Positions 20,563 to 32,867 of a stretch of DNA of 64,000 bases are shown piece after piece. Position numbers and translations under genes: made by a program. Numbering within the stretch: position 1 is the first letter of the stretch; the number at the start of each line of letters is the position of its first letter. Source of the DNA: Okapia johnstoni. Taxonomy: Eukaryota > Chordata > Mammalia > Artiodactyla > Giraffidae. The stretch spans positions 63,854,985 to 63,918,984 of the forward strand of contig CM044321.1 of the NCBI GenBank assembly GCA_024291935.2, given 5' to 3'. The notes under the pieces are model-generated. The model had not been told where the DNA came from, did no database searches, and saw only the letters and a program-made list of their open reading frames with translations.

Positions 20563-22778
20563 GGCAACCTGAAGCATAAGACTGATCCTGGTAAAAGCCA
20601 TTTTAAAATTATTTCATACCCCCCCGCCCCCCCCACGAAACTTGTGTTTATAAATAGCCCCAGTGATGGTCAGTAGATTGAGAGTGTTCTTTAAAAATAT
20701 AGAATCAAAATGTATTTCTTTGATTGATTATTGATATTTCATCAATTTTTTTTTTTTTACTGGTTATTGATGTCTCATCAGCTTTTAAAAAGTATTCACA
20801 AACATTACAACCCATAGGAACCTTGAAATAGAGAGTAGGGGTATGAAGGAATGAGATGTGCTGAGAAAATGGCTGCACTAGGAAAAAGCAAGGCTAAGAA
20901 TAGTGAGCGTTCTCGAGCTATTATGAGCTAAGACATAAATGGAAATGTGGTTGTCATGGGGCGTCTTAGCAGTGGGAGAGAGGAGTTGGCTTTGTCGAGA
21001 GGGACAGATATTTTCCTAGCACTGATGTTTCAGATTCTGCTGCCTCAGAATCTCCAGGGCCTCTGGGAAGCCCTGAATGTCCGGCAGCCCCCCACTCAGC
21101 TGGCCTGGGGGGCGCTGATGCTGCCCACCCCCCTGCAGGGCACACTCTCCCATCTGTCTTCCCACTTCTTTCCCGGGCTGTGTCTTCTTGCCCTGCACCA
21201 CTTCCCCCACAACGTGGAAAACAGCTGGCCTTTCATTCTTCACAGCACAACTCAGGCCAAAAATGATGTTTAACAAAAGTTTCCAGATGCCTTTTACAAT
21301 AAAAAAAAATTTTTTTTTTGGAAAAGCCTTAAGCTTGGACTGCTCTTGAAGGCCAGGGTCAAGTTCGTCTCTGGCACGTGGCAGCTGCCAGTTCATCTGC
21401 CCACGATGGGGGTGCTTGTCTTTGCATCTGGTCATCCCCCCTGGACTCCAGCCTCAGCCCTGAGAGCCAACTCTCTAAGCTGGATCAGCCTGCAGAGGTG
21501 AATTTGAGTCTTGATTTATGAAGAAACAGGAAAACCCCTTGAAACTGTACCATTTTCCCACATCATGGTTTTTTTTTTTTTAAAAACGCTGTTGTTTGGA
21601 CCCAGCCAAAGCATCCTTTATAAATGAGCACTCTGATACTGCCCAAAGGCTCCCTTAAATTTTGTACTAAAAGTTGAAAACGTAGGTTTTGTGTTTCTTG
21701 CTCTCTGGCCTCTGCCCACCTTCATTGTCCTCTCCTTGTTTTCTGGGGGACGTTGGTCATCACTCCTGACAGAGTCCTGGGGACAGGGTGTGCGTCCCCT
21801 GCCGTATGGGGGTCTCTGGTATTTACTCTTGCCTCCCCCAACCCAGCCCCTCCCAGGTGGAAGGGAGTGAGGAGGAGACAGGAGCAAATGTCATCTACCA
21901 GGAGGCACCTCAGTGGAATAAACATGTTAGTATCCTTGGGCACCCCCGGTGTGCCCGCATCCACGTGGCCTGACCTTCCAACCCCATCTTTATATGTCTA
22001 TATTTGCCATTAAGCTGCCAGTTTCTTATAATCAGAGGGTGGATCTTATCATGTTTCTGTGCCCACCAATGTGTGTCTGTTGGAGCTGCTCAGAATTGAT
22101 TATCAGTGTAATGCCTTAATACCTCCTAATTCTATTAATTGTAACGTGGGGATCACAGGTCCCTTTAAAGGCTTGTGTTTCATGTGGCAACACCTGTGCT
22201 GAAGATCAGTGCCTTCTTTGATTGCAAGCTTGGCATCCCACTTGCAGAAACATGCAAACACACTCTGTCAGCGTGTTTCGAAAGCTAAAGTAGAAGGCGT
22301 TCAGGTCATCCTATGCAGACCTCTTTGGCGACTGATCCTCTCTCCCCACATGCTGTCTTTGGACTCCTGAGTTTAGGTGAGGTGTTCTAGAGGGGGGATT
22401 AAAGGCTGTACAGAAGTGGACTCCAGACGGCTAGTGCGGGGAGTGTTTCAAGGCAGAGAAACAGCGCCTGGCACTGACATAGTCTGTTCAAGAAACTAAC
22501 TAAGTAATGCTGATACTTGCCAAATAGTGCTGTCTGATGAGTAAACAGTGTCACTGGTTGCTGAGTTGAATGGGGAAGAGGATCTGATTGGAGCTGATGA
22601 AGGGAGAGCATTTAATACCTTACAGAGAGCAACAGTAGAATTTTCTTATTAAAAGCATCCCATCTTGTGCTGAGTGCCGTGAGATTTGGTTTGGGTAGAA
22701 ATTTTTCTTGACGTATTTCTTCAAACAAGTAATGCATTTTATTACTGGATAGCTAATTGAAAATACATGGTTGCTTGT
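20563..22778. other. Long stretch without recognised features
   Basis: Homopolymer runs occur at about 20620-20636 (C-rich), 20741-20758 (T), 21300-21320 (A then T) and 21569-21591 (T then A). The 20947-21440 part is G/C-richer, with overlapping frames on both strands (108 codons at 20947-21273 plus, 139 at 21016-21435 minus) but no protein signature. A DNA-transposon-like AGATTCTG / CAGAATCTCC patch near 21030-21060 is too short to name. Confidence 0.35.
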
Positions 22779-23051
22779 GCTGCTGCTGCTAAGTCGCTTC
22801 AGTCGTGTCCGACTCTGTGCAACCCCGTAGACGGCAGCCTACCAGGCTCCCCCGTCCCTGGGATTCTCTAGGCAAGAACACTGGAGTGGGTTACCATTTC
22901 CTTCTCCAATGCATGAAAGGGAAAAGTGAAAGTGAAGTCGCTCAGTTGTGTCCGACTCTCAGCAACCCCATGGACTGCAGCCTACCAGGCTCCTCCGTCC
23001 ATGGGATTTTCCAGGCAAGAGTACTGGAGTGGGGTGCCATTGCCTTCTCTG
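22779..23051 (-). mobile_element. Bov-A2 SINE
   Basis: Antisense Bov-A dimer: GCTGCTGCTAAGTCGCTTCA, GTAGACGGCAGCCTACC, GAAAGTGAAGTCGCTCAG, and GGTGCCATTGCCTTCTCT. Confidence 0.95.
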
Positions 23052-23270
23052 TTGCGTGTGCTAAGTCACTTCAATAAGTCACTTCAATTGTGTCCGACTC
23101 TTTGTGACCCCATGGACTATAGCCCTCCAGGCTCCTCTGTCCACGGAATTCTCCAGGCAAGAATACTGGAGCGTGTTGCTGTTTCCTCCTCCAGGGGATC
23201 GAACCCGCATCTGGTCTGTCTCCTGCATTGCCAGGTGGATTTTTTACCACTAGTGCCAGTTGGGAAGCTC
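23052..23270 (-). mobile_element. Bov-tA SINE adjoining the Bov-A2
   Basis: Antisense copy directly abutting the previous SINE: TGTGCTAAGTCACTTCAATA with AAGTCACTTCAAT duplicated, GACCCCATGGACTATAGCCC, GATCGAACCCGCATCTGG, and the tRNA-like head end ACCACTAGTGCCAGTTGGGA. Confidence 0.92.
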
Positions 23271-23887
23271 ACAACAATATGCAAATGAAAGATTCTTTTT
23301 TAGGTTCTTATCTGTCTATTCAAAGTTGCCCAAACACCAGGATAATAGGAATCCAAAGGAAGAGTGAAGGGAAGGAGAGCTTCAGGAGTCTGTGCCATGG
23401 TGCCCTGGAGATGTCCATCGTCTGTCTCTCTCTTTGGGTCTGCTCTTTTCAGATCTTCTCTAGCAGCTGGCAAGCTTACTGTGCTTAATGGCAGATTGTA
23501 GTTTTCTTGGTTTATCCCAACTGTAATTTCACTTGATAACATCAGGGCGCTCACAGTTGTTTCCTCAGTTTTAAAGGGTAATGTGCAGTAATTTAGGGAC
23601 TTACTTCTGATGAATGATGCTAGGGTAAGTACAGAAAACATGAGCAGTCATGGGAACTTGATGGTTGAAGCTTTAAAAATAATTATAGATGGACTCTTGT
23701 CTCTTTGGGGCACTGGTACAGAGCTGGCTTCTGTCCTTTGTTTACCCTTAGTAATTTTTTCCTTTACTGAAGCAATTTGCAAAATAAGTGCAGTATGATT
23801 TCCTTCATACTTAAAAGGTTTAGAAAACACCACAGCAAATTGATGGGATGTAGCCTGTGAGACAGAGGGTGGGATTGGACTCTAAAG
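23271..23887. other. Unassigned unique sequence
   Basis: No repeat or exon recognised. Confidence 0.4.
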
Positions 23888-24077
23888 CAGTGGTCCCCAA
23901 CCTTTACGGCACCCGGGACCAGTTTCATGTAAGAGTTTTTTCACAGACCAGGGTGGGGATGGTTTTGGGATGATTCAAGTGCATTACATTTATCGTGCAC
24001 TTTATTTCTATTATTATTATTACATCAGCTCTGCCTTAGATCATGAGGCATTAGATCCCAGATGTTGGGGACCCCTG
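23888..24077 (+). mobile_element. Non-autonomous DNA transposon (hAT-like MITE)
   Basis: The ends are inverted repeats: CAGTGGTCCCCAACC on the left and GTTGGGGACCCCTG on the right (reverse complement CAGGGGTCCCCAAC). The interior contains GGTTTTGGGATGATTCAAGT and CATTACATTTATCGTGCACT, typical of a widespread mammalian element of this type. The 190-bp length implies an internally deleted copy. A clear 8-bp TSD is not visible, so the hAT assignment is inferred from the CAGNGG terminus. Confidence 0.82.
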
Positions 24078-24441
24078 CAAGAATTCATTTGCTTTGTATC
24101 ATTTGATTTGTTCACAATACAAACCTACTGTAACTATAAAGATAAAAGTATCCAAAGACAACCTTTAGAGCGTGTAGGCTTCTGTTTCAAGCTCCTCCTA
24201 GGGAGGGAAATCAGTATAATTCATTTATATAATTTTGAGATAAAAATCACATTATTTTAAAATTTTGATAAAAGTATTACTTTGGGAGCCCTCAGGCACG
24301 TTAATATAGTATCCAAGTTTATCTGAAAATGGATACTTAAAAATTCAGTTATTGAGCATTTATCTTTGGCAATAAGGTAATAATTAAACATTCATTTTCC
24401 TCCATAGATGATATGTATTTGAAAGTTTGTTTTCAAGGTCT

Positions 24442-24636
24442 TATCTTTTTTAAAAAAATTTTTTGATGTGAACCATTTTAAGTCTTTATTGAATTTGTTA
24501 CAATATTGCTTCTGTTTTTTTATGTTTTGGTTTTTTGGCCCCAAGGCATGTGAGATCTTATCTCTCGTAGGGGTTGAACCCGTACTCCGTGCATTGGAAG
24601 GCAGAGTCTTAACCGCTGGACCACCAATGACATCCC
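24442..24636 (-). mobile_element. CHR-type tRNA-derived SINE with TSD
   Basis: Antisense: T-rich tail, GGTTTTTTGGCCCCAAGGCA, GGTTGAACCCGTACTC and GTCTTAACCGCTGGACCACC. Flanks repeat TCAARGTCT at 24433-24441 and 24637-24645. Confidence 0.88.
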
Positions 24637-24645
24637 TCAAAGTCT

Positions 24646-25703
24646 CAACTTGATTTGTACAATCATATGACATTTTTGAAAAGGGAATGATAATTTTTAA
24701 TGGGAAAGCTATATATGTATGTATATATAAGTCTATCCTAGGAGAAGAGTTTAAAAAACAAAAGTAGATTCCATGTAACAGTAGTAGGGAAGACCACTTT
24801 GCATTGGCTTGTTGTTAATCTCACATCGGTTTTCACATCTTATTTGGTTTTCATTTTTCTTAACGTGACATACTGATGGTTTGCAGGTAGTCTTTGTAAT
24901 AGGGATTTAGCGGGAACATAGAGAATAATAGCTGAATAGTTGTAGCTTTCATGAGTGTAATTAGCTTCTTATAAAAGTATAGTTCTGCAGGGAAGATCTG
25001 GATATAGAGTAACTATTTCCAGATTTGGGCTTTTCTCCCCTGCCTTTTATAAGTTCCTTCTACTTCTGTGCTTTCAGCTTAGTGATTCTTCTAAGAAGAC
25101 TTCCAAAACTTCAGGTTTGTTTCCTGTCTCTCTTTTAGCTGTAACTCTCAGCAGACTATGGGAGAGTTAGGTGCATAATTTCAACAATTTCAGAATTTTT
25201 GAAAGACTTCTGTAAGATTTAACTGCTGTGCCCAGTGATGCATATCAGTCATTAGAAAAATCTGACATCCTGCTGTTGTCCCTTGTTGCCCAGTTTCTAA
25301 ACCAAGAATCATTAAGTGTCTGGGGAGAAAGGCAATGGAGAAGGTGTATCTAGCGACTGTCTGGTGACCCTTGCATCTTGCCTTTTTCCCCCACTCTTCA
25401 CTCTGCCAGAGAACAGTCATTCGTGGATGTTCACTGACATTTCTGTGTATGTTTGTAATGCCTCAAGGATTACTTGACTTTTCCTTTGTGATAGTCTAAC
25501 CCTGCATGTCCATCTGCCCTTGTCTATTTTTAATGTTGAGACAAATAAATTTAGTTTTCTTCCTTTTGATAAAACAGTTTAGGAAAGAAAAGTCTCAGTT
25601 GGACCCATCTCTGTGCTTTTCTTGAACATCCTAATTATGTTGCAAAAATAATAATAGCACAGAAAGTTCAAAGTCCAGGAGGAAATGAACCTGTTGACTT
25701 GGA
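24646..25703. other. Unassigned unique sequence
   Basis: AT-rich, no repeat family or exon recognised. Confidence 0.4.
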
Positions 25704-25794
25704 GATACATATATATGTAGATATATATATAGATAGATAGATAGATATGTAGGTATAGATATGTGTATATATATATATACACACATATATATAT
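25704..25794. repeat. TA/GATA/CA microsatellite
   Basis: A compound run of ATATAT, (GATA)n around 25730-25747 and a short ACACAC step, about 90 bp. Confidence 0.95.
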
Positions 25795-26830
25795 GATCAC
25801 CTAGAGGATCAGGGGTAGGGATAAGAAGCCCCACTATGAAGTACCACAGCAGATGGCTCATTATAGATTCTTAATAAATATTTCTTGAATTAAAAACAAA
25901 GAATGAGAAAATTCAAGGGAAAATGTTTCTGGAGGGGTTCTGTGTATCATTTACTTGTTATATGGTGACCTTACAGATTGACTGAGATGTGGACAATGCA
26001 ACTGTATGTTTCTTAGAATCTATTCCATGTCTGATCTTGGTGAGTCACATTCGTAATGTTTACAGCATCTATATTTTGATGATTTCAAGGGTATTAATTG
26101 ACAGCACAGGCAGTGGGCTTTTATTACCATTTACAATTTCATTACCATCGTCTGGATGGTGAATGCTGCCATTGTAGGCAGATCTTCCAGACTGGGGGCT
26201 GGAGTTGAGCTGACGAGGGACCCCACAGAGTCATCATAAAATGGAAGAGAAGTTGCAGAGACTCGAATCCGTGCACCAGTTAAAAACAAATTAGAAATTC
26301 CCAGCATATTTTAGAGAACTTCCTAACCGTTTGACATCACTGACTGAGGACATCAAGTGTCTGACAGAGACCACTTAGGGCTTAAGGCTACCATCTTGAT
26401 CTGTTAAGATAGCGTAGTGCTTTCCTCCTTAAATGAGATCCTTTCTTCTTATGGTCTAATAAAGACTGAATTCTTTACTCTTTGAACTGCCCTTTCATAA
26501 GGACTTTTAAAATATCAGTTTGGGATGTGGAAGTCCATCGTTTTAACACTGAATGGATGGCTGGGGAGTTCAACCGAGGTTTTAGAGATTCTTACGCTCA
26601 AAGGATTACAAAAAAATTTTTGTGGTCAGAGCCTATTCCTTGTAACCGTAACTTTGATTCATCAGATTCTGAGCAGCTGAGGCAACTCTTGCTTTATTCT
26701 GATGGTGGCCATCTGTCATATTCCCTGCTTATTTATGGGACCAAGAAAGCAAAGTGAGAGACACAGAAGAGAAAATGCTAGATCGGTAGCTGGGGTTCAT
26801 CCGACTCAGGTGTTTGTCTAATACAGTGCA
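25795..26830. other. Unassigned unique sequence
   Basis: No repeat recognised. A 91-codon plus-strand frame at 26482-26757 has no known domain and lies in no exon context I can defend. Confidence 0.35.
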
Positions 26831-26840
26831 TGGATTTGAC

Positions 26841-26980
26841 TTTTTTTTTTTTTATTTTAATGTTTTAAAGTTTATTTGTCTATACCAAGACTTGTTGTGA
26901 TATGCAGGATCCAGGGATCAAACCCGGGCCCCCTGTATTGTGAGAGCGGAGTCTTAGTCACTGGAGCACCAGAGAAGTCC
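26841..26980 (-). mobile_element. CHR-type tRNA-derived SINE with TSD
   Basis: Antisense: T-run tail, GGGATCAAACCCGGGCCCCC and GTCTTAGTCACTGGAGCACC. Flanks repeat TGGATTWGAC at 26831-26840 and 26981-26990 (one mismatch). Confidence 0.92.
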
Positions 26981-26990
26981 TGGATTAGAC

Positions 26991-28267
26991 TATTTTTACA
27001 TGAAAATATTTAAGTGACTTTAGTGCTTTCTGTTGACTTCCGTTTCAGTGAGGTTGGGAAACTGTGCTCTCATAGGGTGGTCGAACCAAGGACTGTAACT
27101 GTTCCGCTGATATTTCAGGAGAGGAGGCCTTTGGAGAGTCCATCAGACCATCTTGATGCAATATGTCTGGGCAAGTGGCTCCTTAGTACATGTCTTAGTC
27201 ATTGTTAAAATAGCAACGCTGGAGATAAGGTTATCTCAAGAGGACAGATTGCAGGCTCTCTGTCCTCCTGAGTTAATGCCAAGTCAGAGCCTGCTGTCGA
27301 TGGATCCGCCCAGTTCTCCAAATCATTTAGGTCTGAAGGCCTTGCAGTTCCTCACTCCAGTTGACTGGAGCACCTGGAATGTCCAAGGAAAGAAAATTTT
27401 CGCTCAAGAATGCCTATGTAAATCATCCTCTCTGCTTCATTTCTAGTCTTTCTACTGAAGTTGAGTGCATGTTTGATTTTTCCTGGAAGAGGCAAGGGAG
27501 GGTATTCAAGCAATGGCTCTTTGTGCTCCGCCGTCATTGGCCGTGCCTTTGTGTGACTTCGAGGTCTGGGTGGATGTAGTAGGTAGAGATGGTGGTTGGA
27601 TTCCAATGCTTTCTACCCAGGCACACGGGATATAATTCTGGAACAATGAAACATTCCAAGAATGCCTGTTCTGTGAAGTGAGTACCTGCTTTTTAAGACC
27701 TCATTTTCTGAATAGGACTCTGAAATTGGAACCAAGAAAATCTGCACTTCAGTGCCACCCATTAGCCACCCTCTATTCTTTTGAACTGTGGGTGGTCCTC
27801 TTAAGTATATTTCAGCATACTTCTTTTCTATTTGAATATGTGACTTCGAATTTTTTTCTGCTTCATTACATCTTTTTTTTTCATAATGTGACCAAAATGT
27901 TATTTAATTATGCACCAAGTAATGGGATTGTGTCTTCAAAACTCACATTGTTTTTGTAAGGCTTTATAATATTAGACTATATTAATGAGATGCTAGGAAA
28001 AGGAATAATTTTGGGGAAAATAGACTTACATCAAATTAAGTTCTTAGCTTCATTGTGTTAATAATCATTTAATTCTGATATTTTTTTCTCTTAAAAGTTA
28101 CTTTCATTTTAACTTTTTAATTAATGTTATACTAAATTTCCATATGCCCTGAAATGGTGATTTTTGTGACAAGTGAGGTAAACCTTCTATCAAAAGTCTG
28201 CAATTATTTAAAGCATGATTTTCAACCCTGCACTTTTGACATTTGGGGCCAAATAACTCTTTCTTGG
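26991..28267. other. Unassigned unique sequence
   Basis: No recognised family or exon. The 27830-28230 part is strongly AT-rich. Confidence 0.4.
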
Positions 28268-28414
28268 GGGCTTCCCTGGTGGCTCAGATGGTAAAGAATC
28301 TGCCTGCAATGCAGGAGACCTGGGTTCAATCCCTGGGTTGGGAAGATGCCATGGAGAAGGGAATGGCTACCCACTCCAGTATTCTTGCCTGGAGAATTCC
28401 ATGGACAGAGGAGG
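28268..28414 (+). mobile_element. Bov-tA SINE, 3'-truncated
   Basis: Good head (GGCTTCCCTGGTGGCTCAGA, GGTTCAATCCCTGGGTTGGG) and body to GGAGAATTCCATGGACAGAG, then it stops abruptly without the CGACTGAG end. Confidence 0.94.
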
Positions 28415-29491
28415 AGCCATCCGGTGCACTGTGTTTGGCAGCAAATTTTGATTTTCCTTCCTTTGGGAAACAGAATATTTCTAATAGTTTTGTTGGATGT
28501 TGACTACTCCAGTCTTCAAAACATGAAGTACTAATGTCTCTTTTTACTTGCTTCCCTTTGCCCTTGCATTCCTCATGCTTTCTCGGTCTTCATGCGTACT
28601 ACCCGCAATACTCCATGACCATAGTCTCGATGCCACATCACTGCCGATTTTCACAGGAAAGGGTATCATACCCTTTCCTCCATCGGAGACTTGTTGCAAC
28701 TCCACAGAGTGACGTTCTGGACACTTCAACAAGTGCCCTCACGTGGCCTCATCTCTACTCATGGATTTCGTTAACCAGAATGGGCTTTTCTGCTTCACTG
28801 AGGCACATAGGCCACTTCATGTCATGTGTTTTGATACCTTGTCCTGTTCCTTTGTTTACTTTCTCTCCCTGAGTGCCCGTTTTCTCAGAATGGATGTCCA
28901 TTGTTGTCTGCTGTTTCATCTTCTCCAGATAACCTTCTGAAGTGCAATGAATCACATTTTGTAGAAGGGATATGTTCCTGAAGACCTAGGAAAAATTCAA
29001 AATTCACCAAGTTCAAGCCTGAATTTTCTCTTAGGAAATGATTCACATTATATAAAATTGTATGCTTAAAATGACAGCCCTATTAATGTTTTATATCACA
29101 GCCTTTCATGTTAAAATAAGGCCATTTGGGAACCCTACCAAAAGCTAACCTGGCTTCGTATTTCCATCAGCACTTTGTCTGAAGTTTGTGGTTTTTACGA
29201 GCCATTTGCTGCAAAACATTCTGAAAAATTTTCAGTATATCTAACTTGTAGGCCACTTGTATTAATAATTTGATTTAAAAAATCATGGTTTTCTTGTGGC
29301 CAAGAAAAAAGTCTAGTGGGAGAGTTCTGCATGGTTGAAGAACTCTAGCCAGCTAGTGCAGATAATAGATTATTGCCAAGTTGGAGGAGCTTCAGTTGCA
29401 TACCCCAAGCCTTGATCCTATGAGCATCATTTAGATGATTTTAACACACTTTGATCTGTGTGTAAGGAAAAGACATAAGACTAAATGTCTC
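28415..29491. other. Unassigned unique sequence
   Basis: No repeat, RNA gene or exon recognised. Confidence 0.4.
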
Positions 29492-30420
29492 GGTCAGTTT
29501 AGGCTGCTGTAATAAGACACCATAGACTGGTGGCTTCAACAGCAAACATTTATTTCTCACAGTTCTGGAGGCTGGGAAGTCCAAGATCAAGGTGCCACAG
29601 ATTGAGGTCTGGTTGTTGTTATTGCTCAGTTGCTCAGTCATGTCTCACTCTTTGTGACCCCCATGAATTGCAGCATGCCAGGCTTCCCTGTCCTTCACTA
29701 TCTCCCGGAGTTTGCTCATACTCATGTCTGTTGAATCGGTGATGCCATCCACCCATCTCATCCTCTGTCGCCCCTTCTCTTCCTGCCCTCAGTCTTTCTC
29801 AGCATCAGGGTCTTTTCCAGTGCATCGGCTGTTTGCACCAGGTGGCCAAAGTATTAGAGCTTCAGCTTCAGCATCAGTTCTTGCAATGAATATTCAGGGT
29901 TGATCTCTTTTAGGATTGACTGGTTTGATCTTGCTGTCCAAGGGACTCTTGAGAGTCTTCTCCGACACCCCAGTTTGAAAGCATCAGTTCTTCTTTGATA
30001 CTCAGCCATCTCTATGATCCAGCTCTCACATCTGTATATGACTACTGGAAAAACATAGCTTTGACTATATGGACCTTTGTAGGCAAAGTGATGTCTCTCT
30101 TTTTTAATACACTGTCTATGTTTGTCATAGCTTTTCTTCCAAGGAGCAAGTGTCTTTTAATTTCATGGCTGCAGTCACCATGGGGAGCCTGCTTTTTGTC
30201 TCCTAGATGTACACCTTCTCGCTATACTGTCACCTGGCAGAGAGGGGAAGCTCTGAGATCTCTTCGTCATCATATTATTAGGGCACTAGTCCCATCGTGG
30301 GGACTCCACCCTCATGACCTCGTCTGAACCCAGTTACCTCCCAAAGACTCTACCTCTACAGTAGGGATTAGGGTTTCAACATATGCATGTTGAGGAGGCA
30401 CAACATTCAATCCATAGAAC
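29492..30420 (+). mobile_element. Old mammalian interspersed repeat split by BovB
   Basis: The left part (GGCTGCTGTAATAAGACACC, TTATTTCTCACAGTTCTGGA, GGCTGGGAAGTCCAAGATCA) and the right part (TTATTAGGGCACTAGTCCCA, CCACCCTCATGACCTCGTCT, GGGTTTCAACATATGCATGT) are the two halves of a common old mammalian repeat. I recognise the sequence but cannot assign its family with confidence. Confidence 0.7.
29613..30181 (-). mobile_element. BovB LINE 3' fragment inside the older repeat
   Basis: Antisense BovB 3' end: GTTGCTCAGTCATGTCTCAC, ATCTCCCGGAGTTTGCTCAT, GGTGATGCCATCCACCCATC, GGGTCTTTTCCAGTGCATCG, ACTGGAAAAACATAGCTTTG, ending GGCTGCAGTCACCAT. It is 5'-truncated and carries indels. Confidence 0.95.
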
Positions 30421-30599
30421 CTATTTACTAATGTACTAGTTGGTGAGAGAATCAGATGGTTATAATTTACTAAAATAATTGATCAGAGCTCATATAATCA
30501 TATTAGAGTTTGTGGCTTTGCTAGTTCTCCACTTTTGTTCCCAATGTCAGTTATGTGATTATTGGCTCAAATTACAAACCAGTAATTCTGAAGAATATC

Positions 30600-30888
30600 A
30601 ACCCTGAGTGTTCATTGGAAGGGCTGATGCTGAAGCCGAAGTCCCAATACTTGGGCAACTTGATGTGAAGAGCTGATTCGTTGAAAAGTACCCTGATGCT
30701 GGGAGAGATTGAAGGCAAAAAGAAAAGGGGGTGGCAGCAGATGAATGGTCAGATAGCATCATCGACTCTATGGACATGAATTTGGGTAAATTCTGGGAGA
30801 TCGTGAAGGACAGAGGAGCCCGGTGTGGTGCAGTTCATGGGGTCGCAAAGAGTCAGACATGACTTAGCGACTGAACAACAACAGCAAA
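30600..30888 (+). mobile_element. BovB LINE 3' end
   Basis: Sense BovB: GAGTGTTCATTGGAAGGGCT, TGATGTGAAGAGCTGATTCG, ACCCTGATGCTGGGAGAGAT, GGTCGCAAAGAGTCAGACAT, then a short ACAACAACAGCAAAA tail. Confidence 0.94.
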
Positions 30889-32867
30889 ATTATTGCTGGG
30901 GCAATAACTTGATGTTATTGATTCATGCAAAAATGACGTGGGTTTTGTTAACCAGATTGAGCCAACCATGTATTAGGACTTGTTAAAGCAAACATAGAAC
31001 AGGGACACATGTTACAAGATGTGTGGTCTTCCTGGTGGGGGTATTGGGGGTGGCAGTTTGGGGAAGAGATCGCATTCCTCCAAGTGACCAGTCTGGGTTT
31101 GCAATGCAGGCCCCATCTGGCCCTCCTTCCACTTTCTTTCATTGTACCTTGCTTGTGCCTTTAGTATAGTAATCCTTTTATTATATTTTTCTGTTTGTGT
31201 GGGTTTTGTGTGTGTGCGTGTGTGCTAATAGACTTTTAGCTGCCAGAGAACAAGGACTGTCTATTCATTTCCACTCTCTCCAGTGGTTGACACTTAACAT
31301 CCTGAGAGTAAACATTTAGTGCATTGTCTCAGTGACCCATTTCTAAGGGGGTGCTGGCAAACCAGCATGCATCCAGAGGGGGACAAGCAGATTACTCAGT
31401 GTTCTTGAATCCATTTTACACAAGGAGTTGATGAAACTGGGGTTGTTTAGATTGGAAAATAGTCGCGTTTGCATTTCGTAGTCCAGCTTGGACAACAGAG
31501 AGCAAAGCATCGTGGTTAAGAATTAAAAGCAGTGCGACCTTTGGTAGGTCTCGTTGTACCTGTTTGAAAAATCAGAACAGGGCGGGTCCCTCCTTGGCTG
31601 GTTGAGAAGCGCGGGCACTTGGCAAGATGCTGCTCCAAAGTGTTGAGTCAGCAGCCACCTTCTCCACTCCTCTGTCTCCTTTTCCTCCTTCCTCCCACTT
31701 TCTCCCCTTCACCCCCGCCTCCTGCCCTCCCTAGGAGGATCTTATGGAAGGATCTTAGCTATCTTATAGACATGGAAGATAAGGTTAGAGGGTTAAGTGG
31801 TGTGTTTGAGATTTCTTAGGAAGATGTGAAAGAAGAAACTGTAATCTGGGTGTCTGTCCATTATTCTTTTTTGGACCGGATAACTGTCTTCAGACATTTG
31901 AGAGGGTGTCGTGTAGGAGATGGAGGAGACGTAGCATCACATCACAGGGCAAAACCAGGGTCAATGGATAGACGTTACCATGGGAAGTGGAGACAGCAGA
32001 GGCAATCTGAACTTCTAACATTGGAGCTGCTTTTGGAATCGGCAGTTTCCCATTGTTAGGAAAGTGTTCCTGCAGAAGCTGAGGGGACAGAATAATAGCC
32101 AAAGGGGCTGGAACGAGGGCATTTCCTCACTGGGAGAGAGAATTGTACGAGATGTCTCTAAGTCTCTTCCAAACTTAAAATCACATTATGCTTGTGTCTC
32201 TTTCATTCCCTGGATGGAGTCAGCCAATCACTGAATTAATTTAATTTCACTGCTGACACAGGAACGGGAGTCTTTATATTCCACGGGAGAGAGCCAGGGT
32301 TTGAAAAGTTGTTCTCCCATTAGAATATGTAGAGAGGAAGATGTCAGGACGACATAATCAAAATGGTGCACGAGAGTAGAGATGGAAGGAGAACTCAGAT
32401 GCTGTCAGAGCATTTTTAGGATTCAGCAAATGACGACTCGTGTTAATTTTCAGATTTTTTTTTTTTTTTTTTTTCGAGAATTGGATAGTCAGCAGTCTTC
32501 AGGAACCAGTTTCATTCAGTAGTGCAGACTAGGGAGGTAAAGATGATATTTGAAATTAAGGTATGTGATGGTTGTGAATGCGCCCATAATTGCTTGTGTA
32601 ATTCTGCCTGTTCCCAGGAGACAAGAGAAAAATGACATCTTTTACATTATTAACATACTGAACTGGTACACTCACATCATTCAGCATTTCTTTGTGTAAA
32701 TTTTGAACTGTAACTTTCTCTTTGTTAAAGATTTTGTCTCCCTACACAATTTCTATTCATTCTGTTTACTCTTAAGAAGAAACTAGTCTTATGGATTAAA
32801 AAAAAAAAAAAGTGGAATGAGGATAAGAAATATCCTTGAAGTGAGGGGTCAGTAAGACAGCCTTCAC
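30889..32867. other. Mostly unassigned; L2-like end and a pyrimidine tract
   Basis: An L2-like 3' end is probable at 31228-31320 (TAGCTGCCAGAGAACAAGGA, CACTCTCTCCAGTGG). A pyrimidine-rich run at about 31660-31734 ends in CCCTCCCTAG, a good-looking splice acceptor, but no exon was confirmed downstream. T-run at 32455-32474. Confidence 0.35.

Noticed and set aside
21016..21435. A 139-codon minus-strand gene and its plus-strand shadow
   Set aside because: Both strands are open because of local G/C content; no domain, no splice or promoter context, and a homopolymer run cuts the region at 21300.
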